DNA of 64,000 nucleotides from Ceratorhiza oryzae-sativae (lineage: Eukaryota; Basidiomycota; Agaricomycetes; Cantharellales; Ceratobasidiaceae), in the NCBI GenBank assembly GCA_030998015.1, contig JARWMV010000238.1:620001-684000 (forward strand). The letters are read 5' to 3'. Below, piece after piece: positions 1 to 12,559 of the stretch; the first letter of the stretch is position 1, and each line of letters starts with the position of its first letter. A model generated the notes under the pieces. It was not told the DNA's origin and made no database searches. It was given only the letters and a program-made list of their open reading frames with translations. The position numbers were made by a program, and so were the translations under genes.

Positions 1-1065
1 AATAGGAGTACTGGGCGGGACCAAATCCTGCACAGGGGGCATTGGCTGACCGACATGGGTTATTAGAACCCACTGAGATGGGGCCGAACCTTTTGACTCT
101 CCTATGTGTAACGCCTGCTTATCATCGTTACTTTATTCTACCTACACCGCTAGGCTGATTTAACTATCGGTATATAAATATACATAAAACCCTTGACTAA
201 TATACCTATTCAGTGAGATGAGTGAGAGCTTGCCAATAGGGCACGGCACCGATACTAGTTTTATCGGTTCCCATTTATTGAAAGGTTTCATTTAGTATAT
301 ATCGTATACCTGGTGGTACAATTGGCCGAAAGTCTATGCGGAAGGATGTGGAACTTGTTGTAGACATAAACGATTTGTCGACTGTATACGCCTCTGATTG
401 ACAGCGTAAGCAAAGATATGAACAAAAAAGGACACACAGCCCTAGTTCCAGGACTCCTGTATATGCTTACTAACCTATTGCTGTGGCTCATCATTGTTCA
501 TGCGCCTGGAGTGGGTTCTTTTCCTGTTATTAGCTGCCGCCAGTAATACGGCAAATTGTATATCGGACAATGTGGACAAACTTGTTTTATCCAGATAAAC
601 GAATCTCCTGTATCAAGTTTGAAGAAGGCGTGCGGTTTATGAGTGGAGTTCAGATGGAGAATAAACATGTGTGAGAACTTGGATAATATACCTTTGTCTC
701 CAGCAGCAAAAGGGTTGGAGTTCAGACGCAATGGAGAAGAATCTGGGCTTCCCAGTCGCCCAGTTGACCCAAGTGCTGGTAATATTGGATACCACCGCGA
801 GATGAGTGAAGGATATAAAACTAGTCGTAGTAATCTTTCACGAGCAGGCAAGGTGCATTGTCCGGTCCCAGACATGGAAATCTGTAGCCCAGGAAAGTGC
901 CACAATACAGCTATTTTGAGGTCGCGGCTCAGCTGACCTAAACTCGATGGGGTCACGTGCTGCAGGGGCGCGTCGAACAACCCAAGACACGCGTCGACAA
1001 CACAGGTCAGTAATAATTCAATAAATACGATCAGCCCATCTGCTGACGCGCAGCTATGTGCAGCC
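1..1065. other. Left intergenic region with a possible aspartic-protease-like scrap
   Basis: No intact gene is visible. On the minus strand, around 500-720, one reading frame contains the phrase LDTGDSFIWI followed by a Cys-rich stretch (CPHCP). This resembles the first active-site loop of pepsin-like (A1) aspartic proteases, where DTGS is normal. Neither the second catalytic loop nor a signal peptide was found, and the frame runs on as the antisense of the next gene, so this is at best a relic. A CACGTG palindrome lies at 954-959, about 107 bp upstream of the next start codon. The rest is AT-rich and featureless to me. Confidence 0.3.
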
Positions 1066-4000
1066 ATGGCGATGCGTCTTGAGACTCCGTCGCGTATATG
1101 GGCGCGGATCGAGCAAGCCCAGGATGAGGAGCTCCCGTCGCTCCCTTCGATGCCCGCTTTCGAGGACTCGGCGTTCCCAGAGGAAAGCGAGGCCATTTCG
1201 GTCGAGCACTCGGCATACTACCCAGCCCCTGTCAAGGCAAAGTCTCCTTCGGTGTTTACCCCCACACCTCGGCCCAACAAAATCCGCGCTCTCTCGACCC
1301 CCAGATCCGTCGGCGAGGCAACTGCCCGTGCACCTATCCAGCCGGATAACCCCCACTCGCCTTCGATTCGCTCTCTTGAGCTCAGTGCAGACTCACTGCC
1401 CGAGGAGTACTTGCCTCCCCCAACCCAAGATGATGTAGAACTCTCCCTGTCTTTGACGGATGCCTTAGAGTCCGTCAGTCGTGCTGGGTCACCGGATGAA
1501 CTAGAGCGTAACGAAAATAAGGCACCTGTTCACAAGTCACTCAAGGACATCTACAACGACTCACATGTCTCTGCGCGTGATGCAGTAAGTAGCCAATGTA
1601 GATCCAGGCCTTTTGTTATCGGTCTAACCATTCACTAGGAGGTTACCCGTCGTTCGAATAATTTGTCGGCCCACATCAAGCCCTCTCCCCGAGCCCGTAT
1701 TCCTGCCCAAGCACCCTCTCCTATCCCAACCCTCACCCACTCTCCCCGTTCTGTTACTTCCGCTTCATCACAGCACACCCCCACACTTCAACGTCTTCCG
1801 CTCAGCCCCGCCCGCGGGGACGCCTCGTATGGTTCGGTCTCTGATCGTAGTCACCACTCGGCACCTCATTCTCGTCCCGCTTCCCGTGTCGCACAAAGTC
1901 TTGATAGCGAGCGCGACATTTCCTACGATTCGCTACCTAAGGAGCCTAGTCAGGAGCGATCAGCAGTTCAACCTTCCCGTTCTGCCTCGGTCCTGGAGCG
2001 TTCGCTCTCTCAAAGCAGGCTGAGCGCTCGACCCAGCCCGAGGGCATCTCAGACCGAGGCACCTCCGGCTAGTGAAAGCGAAATCACCTACGACTCTGTT
2101 TCACTCCCTTCGCTGGGCCGTTCCCGTTCTTCCACTGGCCAACGAGCTACTAGCGAAGCACCTGCCCCTGCCCACTCAACTTCTCCCTCTAGTCTTTCAC
2201 GCAGGGCCATGACTGCGTCGCCCGCACCTCCACCTATTCAACATGCACGCCTCCCTGTTCCTCAAACTCCTGGGAGCGGACTGGATGGCACCGTATCCCA
2301 TGCACCTGCCCCTGCACCCGCAACCAACAAACTTAGCCGCTCGTTTATGATGGAGGTTGTCAATTCTGCCGTGCGGCCTACGCTGCGTCCCAAACCCACT
2401 CCGTTTGGGCAAGCCCGGTTTCAGACTCCAGCAGTTCGTCGCTTAGCAGAAGCATCTGGAGGAGTTGGTAGTTCGAGCTTTGTGTCGACTGCGTCTTCGC
2501 ACGATCTTGCAATCCACCGACGTGCGAACGCCTCGTTTGACGCGATTTCCCATGCAAGGGGCGGCGGAGGCGAGTTTGATCAGCGAAAGCTGAGAACTTA
2601 TCTGCAGAGCTTGAACAAGCACCTCTCGGAAGAGAATGCTATATACAAGGACGAGAATATGGCCTTGAAGAGGGCCTGCTCGGAGCTTATCGATCGGCTT
2701 GCAGCGAGGGGCGTCAAAGTTGATCGAAACGCACTGTTTGAAGGCATGAGCATAGACCTGGATGTGGGCGAAGATGGAGTGGAAAGGGACCCGGAGATCG
2801 AAGTCGTGGAGGATTTGAACGAAGAACTCGTTGCAGCTCTCAATAACGCAGAGGCTGCCCGCGCCGAGGTCGATACCATCCGTTCCGAGCTCGAGGTGGC
2901 CCAAGCCGACGCTGCTGCTGCTCGCGACGAGGTCGTCAAAGTGACTGAGCAGTGCAACGCCCAGATAGCCGAGCTCGAGAGCGATGTTGAAAAGGTTATC
3001 GAGAAGCTTCAGGGCAAGCTGAAGGAGCGCGAAGCTGAAGCATCTGACCTTCGCGAGCGACTGATCGACCGGAGTCGCGATGGACGCGATGCGCATGAGG
3101 AGGCTTTGGCACTCGAACGAGAGCAATGTGCCAGGCTTGAGGGTCATATCAAGGAGCTGGAGGAAGATATTGCGAAACTCGAGGACGAGGAGCGGTCACT
3201 GAAGGCGGAATTGAGGGAAGCGAGGGCCGCGTTGCGAAATGAGCAGGTGGGGACGGCCGAGGCGGTTGACAGGATCAGAGTTTTGGAGAAAGAGGCTCTC
3301 GGATGGGAGACAAAGGTCCAAACGCTGGAGCAGGAATTGGACGAAATGGATGCGCTGGAGAAGGAGCGTGACGAAATCGCGAGCGAGAGGGATGTTGCGC
3401 TTAGAGAGCGAGACGAGTTCGCTCGGGAGCGCGATGTTGCTATTCGGGAGCGAGAGGATATTCTTGCCGAGAAGGACGAACTCCTTCACCAACGTGACGA
3501 CGCTCGCAGACAGGTCACGGAGATGGAGGCGGCGCTTGAAAACGTTGAATCTAGGATCTTGGAAGATGCTGAGCAGATCAAGTCACTCCGCGGCAAGGTC
3601 ACCTCTCTCGAACGTGAACGCGTAGAGCTCATGAACCGCTCGTCCCGGAATCGTTCTGAGATGGAAGAACGGATCCCACTCCACGAGCATGAAGCGCTCG
3701 TTTCAGATCTTGAACACCAGCTTGATGATGCTCACCGCGAGATCGCGCGACTCACAGCCGAATCCCCTGCTAGTTCAGCTCTGGCAAGGCGAAAGATCTC
3801 CGAATCGAGCAACTCGAGAAGGAGAAGGAAGTGTTGGCAGAACGTGTGCAGGCCATGCGTTCTGCTGGATTTGGCTTGGGTGGTGCTGGAACCCCCAGCA
3901 GGACTTCGTTCACCGCCGGCGCCATGAATGGCACGCCGTTGGGTCGCCTTGCCATGATGAACCTAAAGACACCCAAGACACCCGGGGCACCTTTGAGAGA

Positions 4001-6301
4001 TGTGAGTTTTTACTCATTTTCCCCTAGATTCTTCACCGAGCCGACTTTTGTTCTCTCAGCCGTCGTGGATGAACCAGACTACAATGCATGGTATTACCGA
4101 CCCCGAGGCTCTCCATGCACGCCTACTAGAGGTCGACGCTCGTCTGGCCGAGGCGAACGAGAGTATTGATGACAAACTCGACAAACTGGAGAAAGCTGGG
4201 GCCGGGGCGGTGACTTTAAGCACAGGCTTGCACCTTGCCAAAGAGAAAATCACCAACCTTGAACGAGAGCTGGCGCATGTTGGCAGAAGGGAGGAGCGCC
4301 TCATCAAGAAACTGCAACGATGCCGATGCACCAAATGCCATATGCGATTCGACGCATCCGCTGTCGCGCAGTGGGCAGAGACGAGCAGTCCCAGGTGGGT
4401 GTTCTTGTCCAGCTATTGATCGTTACTCACCTGAACAATAGTCTACTCGACGATCTGGTTACCGAACCTCCTACACCCGAGACCAAGACCTCACGCAATC
4501 TCCAAACTGCCCTGTCTGCTGCCAATGCTGAGCTCGAGAGTCTTCGTGCTGAATGGCAAAAGCTTGGTCAAGAAAACGAGGCATTGAGGGGTACAAGCCG
4601 CCGGGAAGCCGAGCTAGCACGCCAGGCCGAGGCCGAGATGAAGCGGATGATGGAGCAAGAACGGAAGCGGGCAATTGAGGCTGCTAATAGTATCAAGGAC
4701 GAGAAGGAAAGGGAGAAGGCATTAGCTGAGATGGTACGTTCGCTTGTATTTGTGACCCGTGGCTATATGCTCACGTAGTACCAACGATTAGGAGCTAGGT
4801 CGAGCCAAGAATGCGATCACCGAGCTCGAAGAAGAACTGCGTGTAGAACGATCCAAGTTGCGGTCGTTAGCTGCTGAACATGCGCGTGCTATCCGCGATA
4901 AGACGGAGGTGCTGGCCAAGCTGGAGAGAACAAACCAGGTGGGTTGCCCCGTTTTGGCCGAATGGCGGGGTTTCTAACCGATTTCCGTCAGGATGTCGAT
5001 TCCGTCAAGTCTCAGTTGGAGCGATACAAGAACAATAACAAGGAGCTTGAGATGGAGCTGAGGAGTGAGTATCGAATTGGTTCTGTATGTCGCTTTCGTC
5101 CTGATTTTTGCTCGCTCAGGCAACACCCTCGCCGAGACCAAGGCCCGCCATCTCGAGGCCAAGCTACACGAAAATAACCTGCAAATTGAAAACTTGCGGG
5201 CCGAACGTGAAATGCTTACTCGAGACCACGAGCAGCTTCGAAAGCGGTTTGAGGAGATTGCCGAGGCAAGTCAGTCTCTTGCTCATTATGCATCGTTTAC
5301 TTATAGTATCATATAGCGCGCCGAAGCATTGCGCCAGCGTAATGCCAATTCTCAAGCCGAGCACGAAAAACGCCAGCACCGTCTCGACATGCAAGTTACG
5401 GAGATTGAAACCCTCCGTGCTATGCTCGCTGAACGCGAAGCTGGGATGAAAGACATGGCAGCTGCGATGCAAACCGCGCGCGGAGCCCAGTCCGACGCCG
5501 AACGTGTTGTGCGATCGCTACAGGCTGAGCTGAAACGAGTGAAGTCGGAAGCCGACCAGCTCGGGACCGATATCGAGCACCTCAAATTGGAGCGCGGCGA
5601 AGAAAATGGTCGCGACAAGGATCGTCAGCAGCGCGCACGGGCTCAGGCGCAGGTTCAAATGCGGGCTTTGAACGATCAGCTTCAGTCAGCAAAGGATGCG
5701 GCTGCACAGCTGCAGATTCGTTTGAAGGACCATGGGGCTGCTTGGTATGCGTTTGATCTGGCTTGTGTTAGTCTCCTTCGTGCGTTTGACGGTGCTTTGT
5801 ATTTAGGGGTGTTGACCAGGTTGAAAGCCTGAAGAAGTTGCACTACAAGGAATGCAAGGGCCTCATGGTACAAATTCGATATCTCAAGGACAAGTTCTCT
5901 CGCGAGTCTCTGTTACGACAAGACGTATCATACCAAAAGAAGTATCTGATTCAGGTGCTGGATGTGTATTCCAAACCGTGCGTATTGAAGGTTCGGATCC
6001 GCTGTGGGTGCTAAGTGTCTTTGATTAGGGGCGAGAAAATCGAACGTGCTCTTGCGCGACCTGGATTCCCTCATGAGAAGCCACCTAAGCGAACTCGAAA
6101 GTCGTTCAAGAGCGTTGCAAGTGCCGTACTTTTCATGACTCGGGCACAGTACGTCAATCCCTCCTAGCTTGATGACTTTCGCCAATTGCTTTCGTTAGGC
6201 GCCTCAGCGCTGAGTGGCGGGAAAAGCGGAAAGTCAAGCCTGCAATCAATGCAGCACTAGAGGAAGTTCGTCGCAATCGAGCCACGCCTAGCCGCAAGTA
6301 A
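1066..6301 (+). CDS. PACT-domain coiled-coil protein, spindle pole body (Pcp1/Spc110/pericentrin type)
   Basis: A large scaffold protein expected at the spindle pole body, where this family anchors gamma-tubulin complexes. Eleven exons: 1066-1584, 1639-4001, 4060-4394, 4442-4733, 4792-4938, 4992-5064, 5120-5265, 5317-5744, 5807-5977, 6029-6148 and 6199-6301, about 1,565 residues. The first ~480 residues are Ser/Pro-rich and probably disordered. Residues ~485-1430 are heptad-rich coiled coil with many ERD/EKDE repeats. The C-terminal ~130 residues (exons 9-11) have the basic/aromatic pattern of a PACT centrosome-targeting domain, including YKECKGLMVQIRYLKDKF and YQKKYLIQVL. The intron at 5266-5316 needs a GC-AG donor. 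The reading frame slips by one base near 3783-3790: the coiled coil continues only if one base is added, so a sequencing deletion or real frameshift is present. The start was chosen as the first ATG of exon 1, in a good context. PACT is recognised by pattern, not by search. Confidence 0.8.
3781..3792 (+). other. Apparent 1-nt deletion in the spindle-pole gene
   Basis: Upstream of this point the frame reads a convincing coiled coil (EHQLDDAHREIARL...SPASSAL). Downstream the coiled coil resumes in another frame (KDLRIEQLEKEKEVLAERV). No intron of plausible size fits between them, and one added base in the GGCAAGGC stretch restores a continuous heptad pattern. It could be an assembly error or a real mutation. 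Confidence 0.7.
5266..5316 (+). other. GC-AG intron (donor GCAAGT) in the spindle-pole gene
   Basis: The exon ends in GAG and the intron starts GCAAGTC and ends ATATAG. The nearby GT at 5270 would leave the wrong phase, and reading through meets a stop. Only the GC donor joins ...FEEIAE to RAEALRQR in frame. Confidence 0.8.
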
Positions 6302-6415
6302 ACAGCTTAGTTTCTGCATTGATTTGGTACTTGTACAACATGCTTTTATCCCTGCTTTGGGTTAACATTATCTGTTTTGTATATTATTGACTGTCTCGTG
6401 AAATCATCATTAGGT

Positions 6416-7538
6416 TTATTCTTTTGGCGATGGTCGGTTGGACGTTAGGATCTTTACAGCATTTTTGGAGAACACATAGCTCAACCCGCTCCAGACTGTT
6501 GTGACTCCGACCGTTAACCTGTATGAATTATCAGTTTTTCTTCGTTCAAAGAGCAGGAATGATACAAACTGAAGGGCCAGCAGTTGCATAGACAAATCCA
6601 AAGGCAATATAGGAGCAACAGTAGTAGTTCCCATTAATAAGAGCTGGAGAACAGTGTTCAACTAAGAGCAGTCAGTCAGAAGTATTCGGACAGGGGTGTG
6701 TATCAGCGGAGCCACCCCATACCTTGCTAATGTCAGTTGGACGAACTTCGGCGGAGGGTATGCCAAAATCCCAGTACCTCGCAAAAGTTTTCTGTATGGT
6801 GCCAGGTTAGATGAGGGTATCAAGAGATACCGAGATTATGAATATACCGGAGGAGGGAGCGAGATGTAGCGGTAATAAAACGCCGATAGGCTCAACAACA
6901 CATCTCGGCCAAGGATAACGACTGCCAGTGGAACTGCACCCCAAATGGGTCGGCAACTATACCAGCCATTCGGGAGATCAAGTACCTGGCAAAAGTCCTT
7001 TCATCGCCAACGTGACTGTCAGAGTCGTCATGAGTGTCTTGTCCGCTGCGGGATCAAGGATAGTGCCCAGCACCGTGCGCATATTCCATTTTCTGGCAAT
7101 GTATCCGTCGATCTGCGTGCGCGACGATCTTTGGTTCGTCCGACTTTGATGGAAATTGTAAAATAGCACTTACCCAATCGGTGACGCCTGCGTACAAAAG
7201 CAGCCCAGAAGCCAGCCCGTACCTCCCTTCCAGAATTGACCATCCAAGTACAGGACAAGCTAGGATTCGAGAGACAGTAAGCGCATTGGGGATAGTGTAT
7301 ATATTCTCTCGGAGAGTAGGTTTGTTGGACGACTTTTGCCCCGCGTCTTCCGGGGAGCTTGAAGGAGGTGTATTCGAAGTTTGCAAGCGCCATTGTGTGG
7401 CCGAGAACGCACGAACCGTTGGCACGACGCTTGCCCGAGCAACAGGCTACGTGGATAACGTATTTGCGTAGTTTGAGATCGCAGGACCAGCAAAGACCGA
7501 CATTGCGGTTGCAAAAGACTTCGAGATGCGCGAAGCAT
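6416..7538 (-). CDS. CRD1: Cardiolipin synthase (CDP-alcohol phosphatidyltransferase), mitochondrial
   Basis: Transfers a phosphatidyl group from CDP-diacylglycerol to phosphatidylglycerol to make cardiolipin in the mitochondrial inner membrane. The family signature is complete across one splice junction: TDW | IDGYIARKW...G...LDPAADK, matching DGx2ARx8Gx3Dx3D. Later segments LGRDVLLSLSAFYYRY and KTFARYWDFGIPSAEVRPT are typical of eukaryotic cardiolipin synthases, and hydrophobic helices follow. Mapped exons include 7488-7538, 7174-7446, 6986-7112 and ~6850-6933, with the 3' end at 6416. The basic N-terminus (MLRASRSLLQ...) looks like a mitochondrial presequence. To reach the conserved frame I infer a 41-nt intron at 7447-7487 (GTCCTG...TAG), which is the least certain part. 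The last intron (51 nt, GTTTGT...CAG) is in frame and stop-free. The stop lies only 114 bp from the end of the convergent spindle-pole gene. Confidence 0.88.
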
Positions 7539-7788
7539 AATATTCGTGTCTTTACTGGTGGTGGTTAGAGTTACAAGCAACGGAAGCCATACGTCACCCC
7601 ACGGAGATGAGCTCTGTTGGAAAAGTACCAGTTGATACCGCATTCTATTTGGTGGGCTTATAATTTCCACAACGCTGATCAAATATAGTCAAGTACTTCA
7701 TTAGCAAAACGCGTATCATAAAGATGCAGAAGACAATCAAGATATAGTGTGGAAAGTAGGTATCGAATCTTTTCTAACAGCTCAATTC

Positions 7789-9890
7789 TTAGTACGCACA
7801 ATATGCAACACACAATAACGGGAAACCAGCCATTAGCCCCACCCAGAAGAACACATTTCCTAGGACTCTGTTTCTCTTGATTATCGGGAGTCGGCCTAGG
7901 AAAATGAGTGGAATTTGTAGCATCTAAAACCGCGGCGAATCAGCGTCATACCAGAGAGCAACAAGCTCTGGCACAAACCTGTAAAGTGAATAAATACATC
8001 CTAATCTTCTTCGTCACCACCGCCATAACCAATTCGTGGACGAGCGCCGAAAGGAGGAAAGTGATGAATGTCGCAGAAAATTTCGAGACGCGGTTAGACG
8101 CGAGGGAGGCCTGGTAGACATGACGCAGTAGAAACGCATGCACTGGCTTGTTCCACTTGCGCGCATATTCATCGAACGATGTAGAGTTCCACCTGTGGAG
8201 GTCATTAGATATTCGCTCAAACGATATCGCCAATAAACTCACCAATCCTGGTAAAACTCTCGGTCCCCAAATCTTGGGGTTTTTAGCCAAGAGCACTCCC
8301 TAATTTATTAGGTGATTATCTTACCGACTCAATTCAGCAAACCCGTTGCAGATGCATTCTAATTAGGACGTGAGCACAATTCCGAGAAAATGAGGCGCAT
8401 ACACTCACCGAATATGATGTAGAATAGGATGAGATACGATAGCTATAACATACCAAAAGGTCAGTACTGAAATACTAAGAAACGACGGACTCCCCCACCA
8501 TAAATGGCAGTGCTAGATCAAGCATTGATCTCCAGAACGATTGCTCAGAAGTAGGAATAAGTGGCATTATGTAGTGCTCGGTGATCGTATATAGCAAAGT
8601 GAAGGTACCGAAAGTAGCAACGGTTTTTTCAAAGACGTACATCGGCCGAATCCTAAATGACCAACAAGTCAGCAAAGCCAAAGGCACCCAGAGGTACAAG
8701 ACACATACCGGTCCGTGCGCGGATACTCAAGTTCATAGCAAAGCTAAAATAGACGTAAGCGCGACTAAAACATGAACCCCCCAAAAGTGAAACGACTCAC
8801 GGTTGGAACCAACTGGAAGTCCATAAAGTTTGCGTACGTGAGGTTTTTTGGAAATCGTATTCGATTTTTCCCAGTCGACGTAAGTTCCGCGTCCATAGCG
8901 TCCAGGCTTTGGGCCAGTCGGGAAATATTGGGCTCTGGATGATATACGAGCGGGTTTATTGGCAGGGGGGGTACATCCACTCCAGGGAGATAGGACGAAG
9001 TCTGAGGGAAAGCGGAAGCATTGTTTTCCTTCTTAACCATATTTGAACCATTCGTCGTGACGACCCGCTTGCGCAAACTAGCTGATTCCTCCTGTTCGGG
9101 AGGTGGGGTGCCTATGGGGGTGACCGATCGAGTATCTGGTCCGCTCAGGCTGCCGTTGGTCTCCTGTGTTCCCCTCGCCTCCCGCGCCTGCGCCAGCACA
9201 ACCTCGTATCCCCCTGCAACTTTGATGAACTGTTCTAGCTGTAATCCTGTAGCCGCGTATGTACGGGCAAGGTCTGCGAGGTAACCGTTGGTCGCCACGT
9301 ATGAATACGTTTTCATGAGCATGACCAATGTATGTAGAGTAAAGAATCCAGATTGAACCTAACGTGGCGTCGTAAGTAATGGCCAAGACGTGTTTATTTG
9401 ATTGAATTACCCAAGGCCACTCGCGGTCAAATGTCCATTTTATGGCGAGCCCCAAAGTAGCCGCTTGATAGATGTGCAGAATGGTTTGGCCAGTCCAATA
9501 GTAGTGAATGTAGCCTTTTTTGATAGCCTTGACAAAAGGGACGCAGATAAAGGTGGACCCAACAAGCACGCCGTCGCTGATAGCCAGAGTCAACGCGTCC
9601 CTGGTGAAAAGAGTCGCGAAGACCATGCTGAGCGGATAGCCGTTCTGGTAATAGTTGTTCACATAAGTCCGAAGTAGCAGCAAGGACATGCTGATCCAAA
9701 AGAGCGAGTAGAACCCCCTGAACGGATCGGAGCCTGAGGCTTCAAATGTAGAACTGCGTGGAGTGAATGTGATAACCGCCCTTAGCTGTTTGGAGTTGGC
9801 TTGGCGGTACGGCTGGATATGGATTGTGCCATCCTGGGTCTGTATGTCGGAACCGCCTTTGGAGATAGTGGTGGTAGATGTCCCGGCCAT
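7789..9890 (-). CDS. Sterol O-acyltransferase (ACAT/ARE type, MBOAT family)
   Basis: Esterifies sterols with fatty acyl-CoA in the endoplasmic reticulum for storage in lipid droplets. Exon 1 is 9411-9890; the second exon starts at 9358. Recognised landmarks in order are: an N-terminal cytosolic region; transmembrane helices starting near SLFWISMSLLLLRTY; EWPW | VQSGFFTLHTLVMLMK; FMDFQLVPT | LCYELEYPRTD; the FYQDW | WNSTSF motif diagnostic of ACATs, split by an intron near 8190; and ALVHELVM, which carries the catalytic histidine. The C-terminus IKRNRVLGNVFFWVGLMAGF is also typical, ending at a TAA at 7789-7791. About eight introns, all GT-AG. An acidic linker rich in Ser/Thr/Pro (around 8900-9200) is longer than in many homologues. 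It is transcribed in tandem with CRD1, 250 bp upstream of the CRD1 start. Confidence 0.88.
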
Positions 9891-11390
9891 TGTAGGGGCC
9901 TCCAGATAGGAGCCAATGGGAACAGTGATGCGAGACGGCTGAGCACTATTATATGGGAACGTGGAGGGTCAGTGCGCAGTCTTTACGTGAGTTAGGACAG
10001 ATGATAGCATACGCCATGGTGTCCAAGGCTGAATTAACGGCGCAGACGCTACGGTATATTCGGTCCTCGGACGAGGTCTGGATATCAGACGCCTCGGAGC
10101 GGCGACGTGGCCCAAGGTGTGGGTGTCAAGAACAAAACGTCAGAGCACGCCGCGGGAGAGACTCTAGTCGCCATAGTTATCCACGTGACATGCTCCCACG
10201 GTGGCGCCTCGGCGTCCCTTCTCCGCACCGACTCTCACTCGGTCGTTTTACGATGATTCAGCTCCAATGCCACACACGAAACCGAGCCGGTGTCGTCAAG
10301 GTATCTTAGAATGACCCTCGCCCCTAATCCACAGGCGCGAATCACCTGAACACTCCGAGTGACGGCTGAAATTGTGTGTCTGCTCGACCTGAGAACGTAA
10401 TAAAAACATAATCAGCACCCTTGCAAAAAAAAAAAACCAGTAGTCTCATATGATATTCACTTACCCGAGCAACTGCATGAATTTACGATTAAATTCACCG
10501 TCTGAAACGTACCTCAACCACATTACAACTCCACTGATGTTTCGCAAGTTATTCTTTCCATCGATCTTTCCTTTCCGTTAATTGTTATAACCTTGAATGA
10601 GCGTCCATATGAGCCGGGACTCTATATCTCGTAGGCTTAACCCCAGAATTAGAGTCAGTGCACGTGCCTATGATGTTTAAAAGTCGAAACTATCTCTTCG
10701 CATGAGACCAATACTCCTACATGCGTGAATGCACAAACATCTGACACAGAATCGAAAGGCTACGGCACAGGCAGTTCAAGTGGCGCCAGGGCTAGATGTT
10801 CTCACAAGGCGTCATTAGAGCGTGGTGTAATGTATGAAAGACGGCGTCCGATTATAATTAGAGTCTTGAGCTGAGATTCAATATTTATTTAATAAAACTT
10901 ACGTGATAGCATACACATTGCGGGCCGCCATGCGCTGAAGCGTGGCGGGTATCATAAGTAATATCACTCATCTAATCGGGAAGGTTCGCTCCTTCCTTGC
11001 TGAGGGGCGCCGATTATAACTCATCGTATCTTCTGAGAGAGTTCCAATATGTCCGAAGCGCGGACATGGTCACTGGCATCGCCAGTTATGGTCAAAGTCG
11101 GAACCCCAAACGGCTATCTTCATGACAGCCGAATTGTACTCCGAGATGCTCCCCAGAAGAAAGCAATCGATGCCAGGGGAATAGCTCATGCTTATGGTCA
11201 TGGGGATACCGACACAAACGTCCATTGAGCCAAAGGTATACCCCAAACGCGGCAAACCGACACGCATAAGCCCCAGGCAGGGAGGCTGGCTCGGCTATTG
11301 GCGACGAGTCAAGCGAATATCCCAAATTAAAGCTCGAGAGGAAGTTGATTCAAGCATCAAGGCCTACTTCTCGGCACATTTGTAAATCAC
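9891..11390. other. 1.5-kb intergenic region
   Basis: This is the upstream region of the sterol acyltransferase and the downstream region of COQ3. I see no coherent protein frame; the small frames near 11070-11380 have no recognisable domain. It contains a 13-base A run near 10426 and CACGTG at 10182-10187 (about 290 bp upstream of the acyltransferase start) and 10661-10666. No tRNA-like fold was seen. Confidence 0.5.
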
Positions 11391-12559
11391 TCACATGGGC
11401 TTCCTCACCCAGAATAAGTAATTACACTCCACTGAACCCAACGCCCCGCGAGGCAAAAGCTCCCAGGTACCCTTCCAAGGCAGATAGGCGATCCCCCTAA
11501 CCTCCGCCTCGGTCCTCGTCGGCGCACCAACTGGACCTTCCGGCCTCCCAAACCCAAGCCAGCCGGCGATATCGAGCTCACCGACAGAGCCGCCAAACGT
11601 ACGAGAAATCCAGCCGAGGTCGTCTCGGAAAAAGGCGACGAGCTCCGATGGGTTTATGAATTTGCTATGCGTGTGAGTCCCAGGCTCCACGACCCTAGAA
11701 CTTTCTCAGCCATGAGGATGGTCAAGAAGTAAGCGATAGGTGTCCGAGCGATCGTTGATAGGAAAAGGTGACCGCCAGGCTGTTAGAGTTTAGTTACGAT
11801 AAGTAGGTTTGTCATGAGGAGCAATAGGAGCAAGCCCATAACAAAAGCAAGCCTGGCTACCCACCTTGACTAACTTTCCGCAATTCCCTAGGAATTCCGA
11901 CGGCCTATCGACGTGCTCCACAACTTCCATCGCGCACACCGCATCAAACTGGGCGCCTTCCCGCACAAGCTCTTCTGCGTCGCATGCCTGTACTCGAGCA
12001 CATTTTTTGCCGAGCCTCCGCTGCTCCCAAACGATGGATCGGCAGAAGCATGGATTCTGGCAATGTTGATATTAGGCTCCGAGGCATCGACACCCAGCAT
12101 ACGGGCCCCGAGTCGGGATAGACTCTACGTGCACAGTCAAACGCGGAGCGTCAAGGGTTTTGCAAACCTTACCTCGGACAGCAGCCCACCCCCACAACCT
12201 ATATCCAGCACGCTCATTCCCTCCATCGGTCTAGCATTGCCCACTTCCACGTCCGATGCTGGCGCACGATCCGATTCCCGCCATCCTGTCCACTCTTCCT
12301 GCTTCGCATCGTCTCTACGCGCCTCCCGAAGCTTTTCCACCATCCACCGTACGCGTACGGGGTTCATCCGATGGAGAGCCAGAAACTCGCCTGTCTCACT
12401 TTCGTCCCACCACTCTGATGATAGACGAGAAAAGTGGGCAATCTCATCGGCATTGATGGAGGATTTTGTAGGAGATAGAGCCGTAATAGATGAATGGATA
12501 TGCCTGGTTGTGCCAGTACGAGTTGCAGAAATAACGTTGCGTAATGCGCTGCGGATCAT
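11391..12559 (-). CDS. COQ3: COQ3, ubiquinone biosynthesis O-methyltransferase (two apparent frameshifts)
   Basis: SAM-dependent O-methyltransferase acting twice in coenzyme Q synthesis on the matrix side of the mitochondrial inner membrane. The protein starts [16 protein letters not shown] (presequence-like), then [19 protein letters not shown] and [11 protein letters not shown], the hallmarks of UbiG/COQ3. The SAM-binding motif [13 protein letters not shown] follows, then [45 protein letters not shown] and [14 protein letters not shown]. Exons run 12173-12559, 11866-12124 and ~11391-11779. The conserved frame is lost twice, near 11976-11985 (between LEYRHAT and AEELV) and near 11690-11697 (between AEKVLG and VEPGTHT). 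Each break is repaired by one added base and neither can hide an intron. As written the gene is broken. All other conserved residues are intact, which favours sequence error or a very recent lesion. Confidence 0.87.

Noticed and set aside
498..1196. 232-codon minus-strand frame overlapping the start of the spindle-pole gene
   Set aside because: Its first ~50 codons are the antisense of the conserved gene's first exon, and no family is recognisable except the short DTGD phrase noted separately.
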